Of a stretch of DNA of 64,000 bases, positions 33,472-44,055 are shown piece by piece (the first letter of the stretch is position 1; each line of letters opens with the position of its first letter). The notes under the pieces are model-generated. The model worked only from the letters and a program-made list of their open reading frames with translations, was not told where the DNA came from and made no database searches. A program made the position numbers and the translations under genes. Source of the stretch: Sclerotiophoma versabilis (taxonomy: Eukaryota > Ascomycota > Dothideomycetes > Pleosporales > Didymellaceae); assembly GCA_012274445.1 (NCBI GenBank), contig JAAROD010000015.1, positions 1,426,001-1,490,000 of the forward strand. Reading direction: 5' to 3'.

Positions 33472-36062
33472 ATGCGCACCGTACTGACAGCCAGCCAGCT
33501 CGCGAACTCGTACAAGCAGCTTCTCGAGTAAGCATCCGTGCAATCGCGCGCACACACACACACATACACATACAACATACTTACGCGCGCAGTGAATTCG
33601 CGGCGACGGACCTCAAGAGCGTCGGCAACTACACGCTGGGCAAGCTGATCGGCAAAGGCAGCTTTGGGAAAGTCTACTTGGCCTCGCACAAGCTCAGCAA
33701 CAGCTCCAAGGTGCGCGGGAACCAGACAGTGTATACAATACGGGGGGCGTGCTGACGGCGACAGGTCGTGCTCAAGTCGGCGAAGAAGGACGATGCCAAC
33801 CTCGCGCGCGAGATCCACCACCACCGCCAGTTCATCCACCCGCACATCGCGCGCCTGTATGAGGTCATAGTCACCGAGGAGCTGGTCTGGCTGGTCCTCG
33901 AGTACTGCCCCGGCGACGAGCTCTACAACTACCTCCTGCAGAAGGGCGCCCTCGAGCCTGCCAAAGTCCAGCGCATATTCACCCAGCTCGTCGGCGCCGT
34001 CACCTACGTCCACAACAAGTCCTGCGTCCACCGCGACCTGAAGCTCGAGAACATACTGCTGGATAAACATGGCGATGTCAAGTTGTGCGATTTTGGATTT
34101 ACACGCGAGTACGAGGGGAAGAGCAACTATCTGCAGACATGGTGCGGAACTGTGTGCTACAGCGCGCCAGAGATGCTGAAGGGCGAGAAGTACGCGGGCG
34201 AGAAGGTCGATGTCTGGAGTCTGGGCATCATCCTGTATGCGCTGTTGGTCGGCGAGCTGCCATTCGACGATGATGACGAAATGGTCACAAAGATGAAGAT
34301 CTTGAAAGAGGAGCCAAAGTACCCGGAAAACTTCCCTTCGCAGGCAAAGGAGCTATGCCAGTCGCTACTTTCGAAACGACCGATCTTGCGACCGACGCTG
34401 GCGGAGATACTCCAAAATCCATGGCTTTCGGAATACGCCCCGCGCCAGCAGGAGATATTGAAGCTGCAACAGCCTGCGCCTTTCTCCACCGAACTCGAGA
34501 AGGAGGTGCTACAACGCATGCGAGCCGCCGGAGTCGATATTGACATGGTCATCGAGAACGTCCTGGCGCAGCGCTGCGATTCATTGGCGGGATGGTGGGC
34601 GTTGCTGCTAGAAAAAGAGGAGCGCAAAGCTAGGAGAAGGGAGCGGAAACGCAAGGAGCGCGAGGCCGAAGCAAAGAGCTTGAGGAGACTGAGTGCGGCT
34701 AGCAGTCGACTTGACAAACTTGCGCCTACAATCAGAGAAACAGACGAGGAAGGTCAGCATTACCCAGTCGTCGGAGACCCGCCCAAGAGTCGGGGGCGGT
34801 CGATCAACCGGCGCAGTACGCATGGTGATTATGTGAGCTCGCCGAATAGTGTGCACATGTTAACGAGAATGCTAGGTGCCCCTCCTGTGCCAGATCTGCC
34901 AGATCTCCCAGAGTCGAGCTCCAGTCCAAACTTCGTCGAGCAGCCTCCACCGCCCATCGAGAAAGACAATACCCGAGGGTCAAACTCATCTTCTCGGCCA
35001 CCGCCACCGGCGAAGGATCTTGACAGAAACAAGCGGAGATCACACAGCAGCATGCTGCAAGTCGTAGGTAGCAATCCTGACCTTCTCCACCCTAACGGCT
35101 TTGTACCTAAACGCCGACGGAAGCAGCCTTTCATCAACCACCTTCTCTCACTCCGAAACTGGATCAAGGAAACATCCAAACGCGCTCGTTCTCCAAACTC
35201 GAAAGCTAGTAGCGAAAAGTCCCCCAAGATTCCCGAAAGTACAAGATCTCAAGGCGACTCACGCAATGGCCGGCGCACCAGCAACGCGAACCGCAGCTCA
35301 GTATACACACACCCGCCCCCCTCTACACATAACGTTCCCATTCGCCCACGCGTAACCACCCACGGCTCGGGCTCGTTGCACAGACTCTCTGCCTCCCCCG
35401 CGCCCCTGACACCACGCTCTTCCTACCGGCGCTCATCCGGCGGCCTGCGTGGCCGCAAATCAACATCCTCGTCGGTAAGCAGTATAAGGAGCATGCCGCA
35501 CCACCATCACACGCACAGCAAAGCGTCCTCGACGTCCAGTGCGTCTATTGCATCCCCCAGCGTATCCACCGTCAGCGGGCACATCAGCAACCACAAAAGC
35601 AAGAGTCCGCACAACAGCATCAAAGTCCTCCCCGCAACACCTACATCCACCACTTTTCCCTCGAACATGAGATTGGTTCGAGCGGGTGCGCCCCCGCTGG
35701 GCATTTCCACGCTCAGCGAAGGCGGCGCTGCGTTTGGCACCGCGCCGCCCCCAAGCCCGGGCATCATGTTCGCGAAGCGCAAACGCAGTCCATTCAAAGG
35801 ACCCAACATCGGGACGCAAAACGCGGCGAATCCATGGCGGAGTCGCAGTGGTGGCGGTGAAGCAGCGAGCAAGGGCACGAGCGCGCCAGGGCGCCGGAGC
35901 GGCGAGATCATGGGCATCACCGAGGAAGAAGAGGAAGAGGAGGAAGACATTGAGGAGGTGGATGATTTCAGCCCTGGGTTGAAGCCGGGCGAATTCGTCG
36001 TCGATGTCAACGATGATGCAGAAGTGTGCCAAAAGCCGCCGCCCACACCACCAAAAACATAG
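33472..36062 (+). CDS. Kin4-like serine/threonine protein kinase
   Basis: Three exons: 33472-33527, 33593-33710 and 33765-36062; 823 residues with this start. The kinase domain begins at VGNYTLGKLIGKGSFGKVYL and contains the ATP-anchoring Lys in VVLKSAKK, HRDLKLEN, DFGFTR, WCGTVCYSAPEML and DVWSLGIILYALL. All catalytic residues are present. Then come a basic Lys/Arg helix (EERKARRRERKRKEREAEAK) and about 500 residues of Ser/Pro-rich, probably disordered tail with an acidic stretch (TEEEEEEEEDIEEVDDF) near the end. The LAREIHHHRQFIHPHIARLY segment and overall plan resemble the fungal Kin4 group, AMPK-like kinases of spindle-position control and stress. The N-terminus is uncertain: an exon from 33395 spliced to a CTCGCG acceptor after 33498 would also keep frame. 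Confidence 0.85.
33550..33566. repeat. CA dinucleotide tract in kinase intron 1
   Basis: A short alternating CA run lies between the donor at 33528 and the acceptor at 33592. Confidence 0.85.
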
Positions 36063-36228
36063 CACATGGCCTATTTCAATTTCAAAGACGGATGGGGAGA
36101 ACAAGGGGTACGAAAGGTTGGGTTGGGGTTGGGGTCCGCATTTGACGGTGCTTTGGTTGCATTTCCGGGTTTCGCTCGTCCTTCTGGGTACATTGACGCC
36201 CGCCATGTCTTTAGATATTCTCCTTTTT

Positions 36229-36232
<4 letters not shown>

Positions 36233-36264
<32 letters not shown>
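36233..36264. repeat. TC dinucleotide tract
   Basis: About 16 copies of TC follow a run of T, directly downstream of the kinase gene. Confidence 0.95.
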
Positions 36265-36266
<2 letters not shown>

Positions 36267-36388
36267 TTTTCACCCTTTCCTTTCCTTGCCTCGCGACCGC
36301 TATTCGTCCCTATAGACTGCACTTTTTTATTTTTTTATTTTATACTGTGCGCTTCACGCGACTTAGATACCTCTATCCCCCTATTATT

Positions 36389-36429
36389 ACCTACCTACCT
36401 ACCTACCTACCTATCTACCTACCTACCTA
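36389..36429. repeat. CTAC tetranucleotide array
   Basis: About ten copies of CTAC, one of them altered to CTAT, followed by a TTC run at about 36437-36465. Confidence 0.95.
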
Positions 36430-36938
36430 ACCCCCTTCTTCTTCTTCTTCTTTTCCTTCTTCTTCAGATCGGATACCTACTTTGTGCATGGCCGGAATTC
36501 ACCCACTGTGCAAGCAAGAGCAAACGCTCCGCATTATATTACAGCGCTGCGGTGTGGTGTGCGAGTAGTCCGGGATAAATGATTTTCGTGCACTAAAGCA
36601 GCACGCAGCGTTCTGATTCTGATGCGGAGCGCGCGGTGCGGATTGAGGCCATCACGCGTGCAAACTATGATGATCTACTGCAAAACTATACTATGCCGTG
36701 AAGCACGATGGGGCGGGGAGAATGCAGATAATCGACGCAACGGGAGCGATTGATTCATCACACGGTGCGGTCTTGTCCACGGGGCAAGTGATCAGCTTCT
36801 CGCTCGTGCCGGATTTGTATCAGTGCGTGAACGTCGCCATCACCGGATGCACGATTTCCGCCCCTCGCACTCGGAGTTCGGTCAAAGCACTGTACGTGCT
36901 GCGAGCACAGCGGGTGGGCGCGATGACCATCGTACTTT

Positions 36939-36974
36939 GATCTGATCTGATCTGATCTGATCTGATCGGATCGG
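36939..36974. repeat. TGATC pentamer array
   Basis: Seven copies of the pentamer, the last two altered to GGATC. The unit contains the palindrome GATC. Confidence 0.9.
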
Positions 36975-38021
36975 ATTACTACGTCTGTGCTGCGCTGTGC
37001 TACGCTGGGCTGTGTTGTGTTGTGTTGAGTTGTCCTGTGCCGTGCTGTACTGCGCCTACCGGTTCGCAACATATTGATAGCATACAATACGTCGCCCCGC
37101 AGAGTCACGTCGCACAGCATTCTCGTCTGTCGCGATACCCGGCCAGCCCACTGCGCGGCAAGATCGTCCGTACAGCTGCGCTGGCATCGACGCTTGCGCG
37201 CTCTAAACCGCCGACGGGCTACTGCGTACCTGGTTGACGGGTAAGTAGTTAACTTACTGCAAGGACATGTTCTTCATCGCACTGCAACGCATCGCACCGC
37301 AACACAATGCAGTGCCTGTGCAAGGACATGTGTTGGCGAAGCGAAGCGACTGTTGATGTTCAGATGCCGAGTGATTAGGCTGCGGTAGGTGGAATATCGC
37401 CATGCGCTGCGCACGTGCGAGATCCCAGTGCCGGGCACACGGGTTGCGGCATGGTATGCTATATGATTATCCCTTATGGGCGTCCTGACGAGGGAGCAGG
37501 TGCGAGATCGGATCGTCTCGTTTGATTGTCAGGGGGCCCGGCAGGGTGCACGAGGGGTAGCGAGACATAAGATGGAGATGTCTTGGATGTGGGTGCTGGG
37601 TAAGGGCATAGTCGATCAAGGGCAGTCTATCGAGGGCGAAGATGGTTGTTGGCAGGTCGGTCAAGGGGCTCTGGCTCTGCAGCGATGTCGCAATGCGGTG
37701 CCAGACAGGATGACCGAAACCTGCATAATTTGCGATGGCTGATGATGGTACCCTCGTACAAAAAGGCGACTAGAAAGAAGCAACAAGCTGTGAGTGAATG
37801 AATACTTGATTCGGACCGTCTCTGCGGCCTCCAGCGACATGCCAGGGTCCGCGCCAATTCTTCTCATTTGGGCTGCGACTTAGTGCTGCGCACCGCGCCA
37901 GGACTGCATCAATTTTCCAAGCACCCAAGAAACGTTAGGCGCATCCGCTTGCCGTTGCAAATGTGCAGGCCGTGGTGGCGTGTATCAACTTAGCCGGGAC
38001 AGGAAGGCACGAGCCTAAGGC

Positions 38022-38048
38022 ATGATCCTGATCCTGATCCTGATCCTG
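38022..38048. repeat. TGATCC hexamer array
   Basis: Four perfect hexamers in a gene-poor region. Confidence 0.9.
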
Positions 38049-39819
38049 CGCACTGGACCTGCATCATCCCGCGCATCTGCTTGTGACAGAGCTTTCGAAG
38101 GGATTGGGAAGACATTCGCGGTGACGAGTAGATACTTTGTACAAATACGAGGGACAGTCTTTCTCTGAGACACAGCGCCGATGTGGATGTACCTAGCCAA
38201 TTCAGGCTGTGGTACGATGCGGTCGAAGATGCATTTGGGCGCTGCTGATGCAATCGAAGATGCAGAGCGTCGCACACTTCTCGTTGCTCCTATAGTTCCG
38301 GCTCGGGAGGTGGAGGGGTTGAGGAAGTCGGCTCGCGGCACCAGGGCACAACTCTCCAGTCCGTCCTCACACTCTCAATCATCCGGATGCTGGAGCCGTC
38401 TGGGTGGTAGGCGAAACGAGAGGTGGAATTATTGTTGTGGGAATTGTACCTGCATGTTTCCGTTGGAGAAGGATTGTTCCTCAGCTGCAGTGGCAATAAA
38501 CTCGTTGACGTGCATCACTTCAGCCGGTAAGCTTCATCTCCTGAGGTCGGCCGTCTTGACGCGTTGTTCTCGCGTTCCTGATGGCGACACGTTGGAGGAG
38601 CTGCGGCCGTGTGAGCTGACGGCAGCCGTTGGAGAACGAACGCCAGCGCGGGGTTCGCACTTGGTAGACGATGGGTGCTGGGGTGGTCTGGCCGGTAGAC
38701 TGTGTCTCTGGCAATATTGGGACTCGTATTACTATGTAGGGAGCAACCGCAGGCTGCCGGCAGTCCTCCGCCAATAGGTTGTTGAAGATTTACATGTTGG
38801 GTCGTGAGATGTCACCTCAGGACTCGAGCACCGAGCACCCAGCACCCAGCACCACAGACATCTGATGCAAGGCCAGGCTGGTAGCATGACAATGCGACTC
38901 GTCTCGCTATCAAGATCAGATAAGCAGCCTGGCGCAGGAGATGATGGGGCATGGGTCTCGCGACTACATGCCGCATGTCCTGTATCGCTCGGTCGATAAC
39001 GAAAGGCGTGCACGGGCTGGCGTCTTCGAGAACCGTGGACGGCAGGCGCCACCAGACGTCGCCGAGGCAGACGACAGCGGCGACGGCCAGATGAAAGTGG
39101 GCGTGGCACCGCGCTCGTGAGACGCGAACCGTGGAGAGAGGCTGCCTCTTCCAGCGGGTGACAGGTTGACGTTCCATGGTTCGCTGTCGGCGCACGCCGC
39201 ACGACGAGGTACTGTGTGGACGGTAATGAGTGCGCGGGCCTGGCGGGGGCCTGCTTGGACTCGACGCCTCCAAGACATTGGCCAACTGTTGCCATCCACC
39301 TTGCCATCCTTGCCCACCTCGCCTTTCCAGGACCACAGGGCGGCCTGGTTCTTGGGCGGATCAGCGCCCTCGTGGGCGGCGGGACACAGCAAGCGTCACG
39401 CACTTTGCTCCAGTCTCCTTTCGCAGCAATGTCTCCAGTGCCTCTACGGCGGAACCTCTGCTGCTGCCGTTGCATCGCAGGCCAGTGACAGATAGACGCA
39501 GCCCGCGCCGGTGACAGCAGCTCCACCGCTCTAGCCCAAATACTCTCCCACCCCCGGCGCCTAATCCATCACGTCCCGTATCTCTGGACCCTGGTCAATC
39601 GACCCCGGCCATACAGGCGCAGCTCACTGTGTAAAATAAGCCTAAGCCCTGCCATTTGGGCGTAAGCACGACCGCAATTCTATCTCCCAGGATTCCCCTC
39701 CACGAGAACGAGCAGTCAACGACTCAGGCTGCGCTGCAGCGACAACACCCGAGCTCGCAGCGCCCGCTGCAGTTCTTCCTGGCCCACTCGTCCGGATTTC
39801 GCTGCAACTGTCATCGACC

Positions 39820-41651
39820 ATGGTCGTCGACGACGACATGTACGGCACTGAAAAGAGCTTTGGGAGAGCGTCGCAAAACTCGGACTACTATGGCGAGAGC
39901 TCGGTACATCGAGATGGGATAGCCATGAGGGTGCTGGACAGTTTCAAGAGGGATCCTAATTCCACCATGCTGCCAAAGGGTGGCTCGGGTGTCGATGGAA
40001 CCGTATACGACGTCGAACAAGCAGCAGCGAACACGGCGAACTCCCCACTGGCGCGGCGACTTAAAGGCCGTCACTTGCAGATGATTGCAATCGGAGGCTC
40101 GATAGGTATGCTGTCTAATCACACGGCGCCCGATCCATTGCTAACCCGCTACCAGGCACTGGTCTCTTTGTAGGTTCTGGTCAAGCACTCGCCAATGGTG
40201 GGCCAGCTGCGTTAGTGATAGCGTACTGTTTGGTCGGTATCATGCTGTACTGCACTGTTCACGCCCTGGGTGAGATGGCAGTCTTGTTTCCTGTTGCTGG
40301 TTCCTTCTCGGCCTACTCGACTCGCTTCATCGATCCAGCATGGGGTTTTGCCATGGGTTGGAATTACGCCTTGCAATGGCTCGTTGTACTACCACTGGAG
40401 ATCGTCGCTGCAACATTCACCATCGAATACTGGACAAAAGACAATCACATCGTCGACAACAATGTCTACGTTACCGTCTTCCTGATCCTCATCGTCGTTA
40501 TCAACCTGTTTGGTGTCAAAGGGTACGGTGAGGCCGAATTCGTCTTCGCCATCATCAAGATTACTGCCGTAATCGGTTTCATCATTCTAGGTATCATCAT
40601 CAACATTGGTGGCGGTCCAGACGGTGGCTATATCGGCGGGATGTACTGGCGAACACCAGGTCCCTTCCACAACGGCTTCAAGGGTCTTTGCAGTGTCTTT
40701 GTCAACGCTGCTTTTGCTTTCTCAGGAACCGAGCTCGTTGGTCTCGCCGCAGCAGAAACCGCCAATCCTCGCAAATCATTACCCACAGCCGTCAAGCAGG
40801 TCTTCTGGCGAATCTCGCTGTTCTACATTGTATCGCTCAGCATCGTCGGCCTTCTGGTGCCGTATGACGAGCCTCGTCTGCTGCAAAACGAAAATGGCGC
40901 AAATGCTATTGCCTCACCTTTCGTAATCGCTATTCAAAATGCCGGCATCCAAGGTCTACCCTCAGTGTTCAATGCAGTCATCATGATTGCCGTGCTCTCT
41001 GTTGGTAACTCCTCCATCTACGGCTCATCTCGTACCCTCGCCGCCTTAGCAGAGCAACACCAAGCGCCCAAGATCTTCGCTTACATCGACCGTCAAGGCC
41101 GCCCCCTTGTCTCCATTGCCTTCGCTCTCGCCATCGGTCTCCTTGCCTACCTCGCCGGTGCAGACGACAACCTCCGAGATGCAGTTTTCAACTGGCTCCT
41201 CGCACTTTCCGCACTCTCCGCCATCTTTACCTGGCTATCCATCTGCCTCGCGCACATCCGTTTCCGCAAGGGCTGGCGCGTCCAAGGCCACAGTCTATCC
41301 GAACTCGCATTCCGCTCGCAACCGGGCCTAATCGGCTCCTACATTGGCCTCATCTTCAACTTGCTCGTCCTCGTGGCCCAGTTCTGGGTTGCGTTTGCGC
41401 CGTTCGGATACGGCGACCTATCCACATCAGACCGTCTGCAGCGCTTCTTTCAAGTGTACCTTGCACTGCCCGTCACGATTGCATTTTATATTCCGTACAA
41501 GTTCTACTACCGCACCTCCGTCGTGCGGTCGTACAACATGGATCTGCACACGGGCATCCGCGAGCTGAACATTGAAGCGCTGATCGAGGAGGAGCGCGAA
41601 GAGAGGAAAAAGTGGCCTAGGTGGAAGAAAGTTTACAAATTTCTTTGCTGA
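39820..41651 (+). CDS. Amino-acid permease of the AAT (Gap1-like) family
   Basis: Two exons: 39820-40105 and 40156-41651; 593 residues. It should import amino acids with protons across the plasma membrane. The cytosolic head is about 85 residues. Helix 1 carries the family signature, formed at the exon junction: IAIGGSIGTGLFVGSGQALA, followed by NGGPAALVIAY. Twelve membrane helices can be traced. AFSGTELVGLAAAETANPRKSLPTA (helix 6 and following loop) and the GNSSIYGSSRTLAALAEQHQAP motif (helix 8 region) are typical of this family. The tail has a conserved acidic/basic end (EEEREERKKWPRWKKVYKF). Length (about 560-600) is normal. The substrate range cannot be decided. Confidence 0.93.
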
Positions 41652-42080
41652 TACTTTCTCTCGTCCAGTCGAGCACTTTGGCGCAGTCACATTGCCCATT
41701 TCATTACTTGCAGCGTTCACGTATCGCATTTTGCTTTGTTCTAGGGCGGCTGAGGCTGAGGTTGATACCAGGCGGCATGCTCGTTTTCCAGCATTGCGCA
41801 GCCTTTGCACGTTTTCATGTTGTACGTTATTATTAGTGCCGGGAAATGTGTAGATAGGGTGAGACTTCTAGAGAAGAGCACTACTGCAATGACAGATAAT
41901 GAAGAACCGACCAATACGGCAATACTATCTCTCTGTGATGGTTGTAAGGGAGTCAACCACGAATCAATGAACCGATTTCTCGCAAGCTAACACACGCCCT
42001 GTGCCCCACTTGTAAACGGGCCACTAAAGAAAAAAATTGAGCTACCTAATGAGCTGCAAGTCCTCAGACAAGAAGGCAGC
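41652..42080. other. Intergenic region downstream of the permease gene
   Basis: About 430 bp with no supported gene; it holds the permease 3' UTR. Confidence 0.5.
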
Positions 42081-42086
42081 AAAAAA
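42081..42086 (-). terminator. RNA polymerase III terminator of the tRNA gene
   Basis: A run of six A on the plus strand (six T on the transcribed sense) starts two bases past the tRNA 3' end, as expected for Pol III termination. Confidence 0.75.
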
Positions 42087-42087
42087 G

Positions 42088-42172
42088 AGGTCTTGCCCGG
42101 AATCGAACCGGGGTTGCCGGAAAATACTGAGATGATCAGAATCCGGAGTGATAACCGCTACACTACAAAACC
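42088..42172 (-). tRNA. tRNA-Gln (anticodon CUG) with a 13-nt intron
   Basis: Read on the minus strand from 42172, all arms fold. The acceptor stem is GGTTTTG with CAAGACC (one G-T pair). The D-arm is GTGTAGCGGTTATCAC. The anticodon stem is CCGGA with TCCGG. The T-arm is CCCGG-TTCGATT-CCGGG. The anticodon loop reads TT-CTG-A and is interrupted right after position 37, the canonical intron site, by 13 nt at 42123-42135. Without the intron the molecule is 72 nt. Anticodon CTG decodes the glutamine codon CAG. The internal promoter boxes A (TAGTGTAGCGG) and B (GGTTCGATTCC) are intact, and an oligo-T terminator follows. Confidence 0.93.
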
Positions 42173-42798
42173 CGAGAACAGGGTAGTTGTTGACTTGTTG
42201 ATGGAAAGGATGTGAGCAATTATGTATATATAACCGATTTTCAATTTCGCAACATGGAGTGAGTCCAGAGTGTTTCTGGCCTTGGACATGGTGGGGGTGC
42301 AAAACCTCCACATGTGGCAGATGTGGGGCACAAGTCTTGTTTAAACACGAAAGATAATCATGAATATGAATGGCGAATGTAGAACGTGACATTCGTGGAT
42401 TGTTTTTTTCTTCGGCTCGGAGTCTCACTGCAGTCAGTGTAGCTGCAGAGAAAAAAACTGAAGTATAATGTGTAGCATATCGACTTGTTGTCAGATCATA
42501 TTTAGCAAATGAGAGCTTGGCACTGCTTTGTACATGCTAAACGCATCAGTAGAAATATACGGCGACAAAACATGTGGTACTTGCTATTGCTGAAATCTCG
42601 TAGCAACGACGCCTTTGCTCAAGCTTCTTGCGCTTGGGACGAGCAGATGGTGCCTCCTGGTCCTGACGTCCACGCCTGTGAGACGGGTGGTTGGTCGACG
42701 AAGATGTAGGGGGCTACTGGCGCAGGTGAAGATACTGTAGCAACCATCATATCATTTACGCTCACTAAGGGTATATATGTATGTACATAAACACATGT
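42173..42798. other. Intergenic region between the tRNA and the M20 peptidase gene
   Basis: A 626-bp AT-rich gap without a supported gene. It contains the upstream region of the tRNA and the 3' UTR of the peptidase. Confidence 0.5.
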
Positions 42799-44055
42799 TT
42801 ACAGTTCAACCTGTTCATCATCGACGTTCGAGCCTTGCTGCTGCTTAGGCTCCATCTTCGAAGCTTGGAGGATCAGCCTCCTGTAGTCGAGGACAGCTTG
42901 CTCTAGCTCCTTCCTCTTCAACGCTTCATGGTCTGAGTGTGCGACAAAGATGTTGCCAGGTCCATACAAGTACCGCCTATGGTCGCCTTCAAGGTTAGGC
43001 ACATCTGTGCCGTAGTTGACAGTGAGCTTCTCGAAGCCCTCGATATCGCAATCAATGTCTACTGGACCATATCCGTTACCGCTCCAATCAAATTCCAGGT
43101 CTCCGCCTTGCTTCTGTGCGCGAGCCTTGACGCCTTTCGTCGCGTTGAGGATGAGGCCCTGAACGATCTTTGGCGTGCCAGCCGCAAGACGCGTCGCGAT
43201 CTTTGCGCTTGCCGTCTCTGCGACGACGTTGGCTGCCACGCCGCCTTGAATACGGCCGAAGTTCATGGTCGTGTTGCCGTACTTCTCACTCCAGGGTAAA
43301 TGCTGTCTGAGCTCCAGCAGCGCGCCCAACGCCTCAGCCAAGATATCATTAGCGCTCACGCCGAGCCATGGGTAGCCTGAGTGCGCTGCTTTGCCCGTAG
43401 CATGCATCTCAAAGCCCAGTATGCCCTTGTGTCCACAGACTAGCTTGCCCTCTGTGGGTTCGCCAAAGATGACGATGTCGTACTGAGGACGGTTCTCCCA
43501 CGCGCTGAAGGTCTTCATTCCCTCGCCACCTGTCTCTTCGCCTACAACGAAGAGCAAGGAGATGTCGTCGCGCAGAATCTTGGCTTCGCCGTCCTTGTCA
43601 AGACCCATGACGGCCAGTATTTGCGCTGCAACGCTTGCTTTCGCGTCTACACTTCCACGACCGCCGATTATATCGGTGGTCTCGTTGTAGTAGTAAGGCC
43701 AGTATGGAGGGACGGTATCGATGTGGGAAGATAAAAGGATGGTGGTATCGCGCTTGCTACCGTATGCGAGGAGATTATAGCGGTCTTTTGCGACTTCTTG
43801 CTTTTCTATAGTGAAGCCGTTATCTTCAAGATATGAAGCCAGCCATGTTCCGACTTCGAGTTCATTGTAACTAATCGACTCAATCTCAACTAGCTTTTTG
43901 TGCAGGGCGAGCAGCTCTTTAGATGTTGAAGAGTCAAGCGTGGTAACATCCGAAGCAGTGGGTTGCAGAGTAGCCGCATAGCTCCCCAGCGCCAATGAAA
44001 GTAGCGAGAGATTCTGCAGAAGCATGTTCGTGGTGGAGAAGCTGCGGCGCTTCAA
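42799..44055 (-). CDS. Secreted M20-family metallopeptidase (ArgE/DapE/CPS1-like)
   Basis: Single exon, 418 residues, or 408 from the second ATG at 44025, which I favour because MLLQNLSLLSLALGSYA is then a clean signal peptide. M20 enzymes remove C-terminal or acyl groups from peptides and amino acids with two zinc ions. Metal-site motifs are complete: the His in LLSSHIDTVPPYWPY, the bridging Asp in GGRGSVDAKAS, the Glu pair in VVGEETGGEGM, GEPTEGKLVCGHKG, and the final His in FVAHSDHEAL. The dimerisation domain (HATGKAAHSGYPWLGVSAND) is also intact. Length and organisation match secreted fungal carboxypeptidases of this group. The exact substrate is unknown. Confidence 0.9.
   Translation of the reverse strand: MKRRSFSTTNMLLQNLSLLSLALGSYAATLQPTASDVTTLDSSTSKELLALHKKLVEIESISYNELEVGTWLASYLEDNGFTIEKQEVAKDRYNLLAYGSKRDTTILLSSHIDTVPPYWPYYYNETTDIIGGRGSVDAKASVAAQILAVMGLDKDGEAKILRDDISLLFVVGEETGGEGMKTFSAWENRPQYDIVIFGEPTEGKLVCGHKGILGFEMHATGKAAHSGYPWLGVSANDILAEALGALLELRQHLPWSEKYGNTTMNFGRIQGGVAANVVAETASAKIATRLAAGTPKIVQGLILNATKGVKARAQKQGGDLEFDWSGNGYGPVDIDCDIEGFEKLTVNYGTDVPNLEGDHRRYLYGPGNIFVAHSDHEALKRKELEQAVLDYRRLILQASKMEPKQQQGSNVDDEQVEL

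Larger units (their letters stand above)
36063..39819. other. Large gene-poor region with simple repeats
   Basis: This 3.76-kb gap is the largest in the window. It begins with CT, CTAC and TTC arrays downstream of the kinase, continues with a TGATC pentamer array and a TGATCC hexamer array, and ends in the promoter of the amino-acid permease. Long open frames exist (about 200 codons on plus at 38181-38777 and 264 on minus at 38732-39526). They overlap on opposite strands, have shadow-like composition and show no domain. No transposon terminal repeats or transposase were recognised. Confidence 0.5.

Noticed and set aside
36233..36429. TC and CTAC arrays as a possible centromere or telomere feature
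   Set aside because: They are short simple repeats with no telomeric TTAGGG units and no AT-rich core.
38181..38777. 198-codon plus-strand frame
   Set aside because: No domain or conserved motif recognised, and Cys/Arg-rich composition unlike the real genes here.
38732..39526. 264-codon minus-strand frame in the gene-poor region
   Set aside because: Composition is shadow-like (Arg/Pro/Cys-rich), no domain, no splice support, and it overlaps equally long plus-strand frames.
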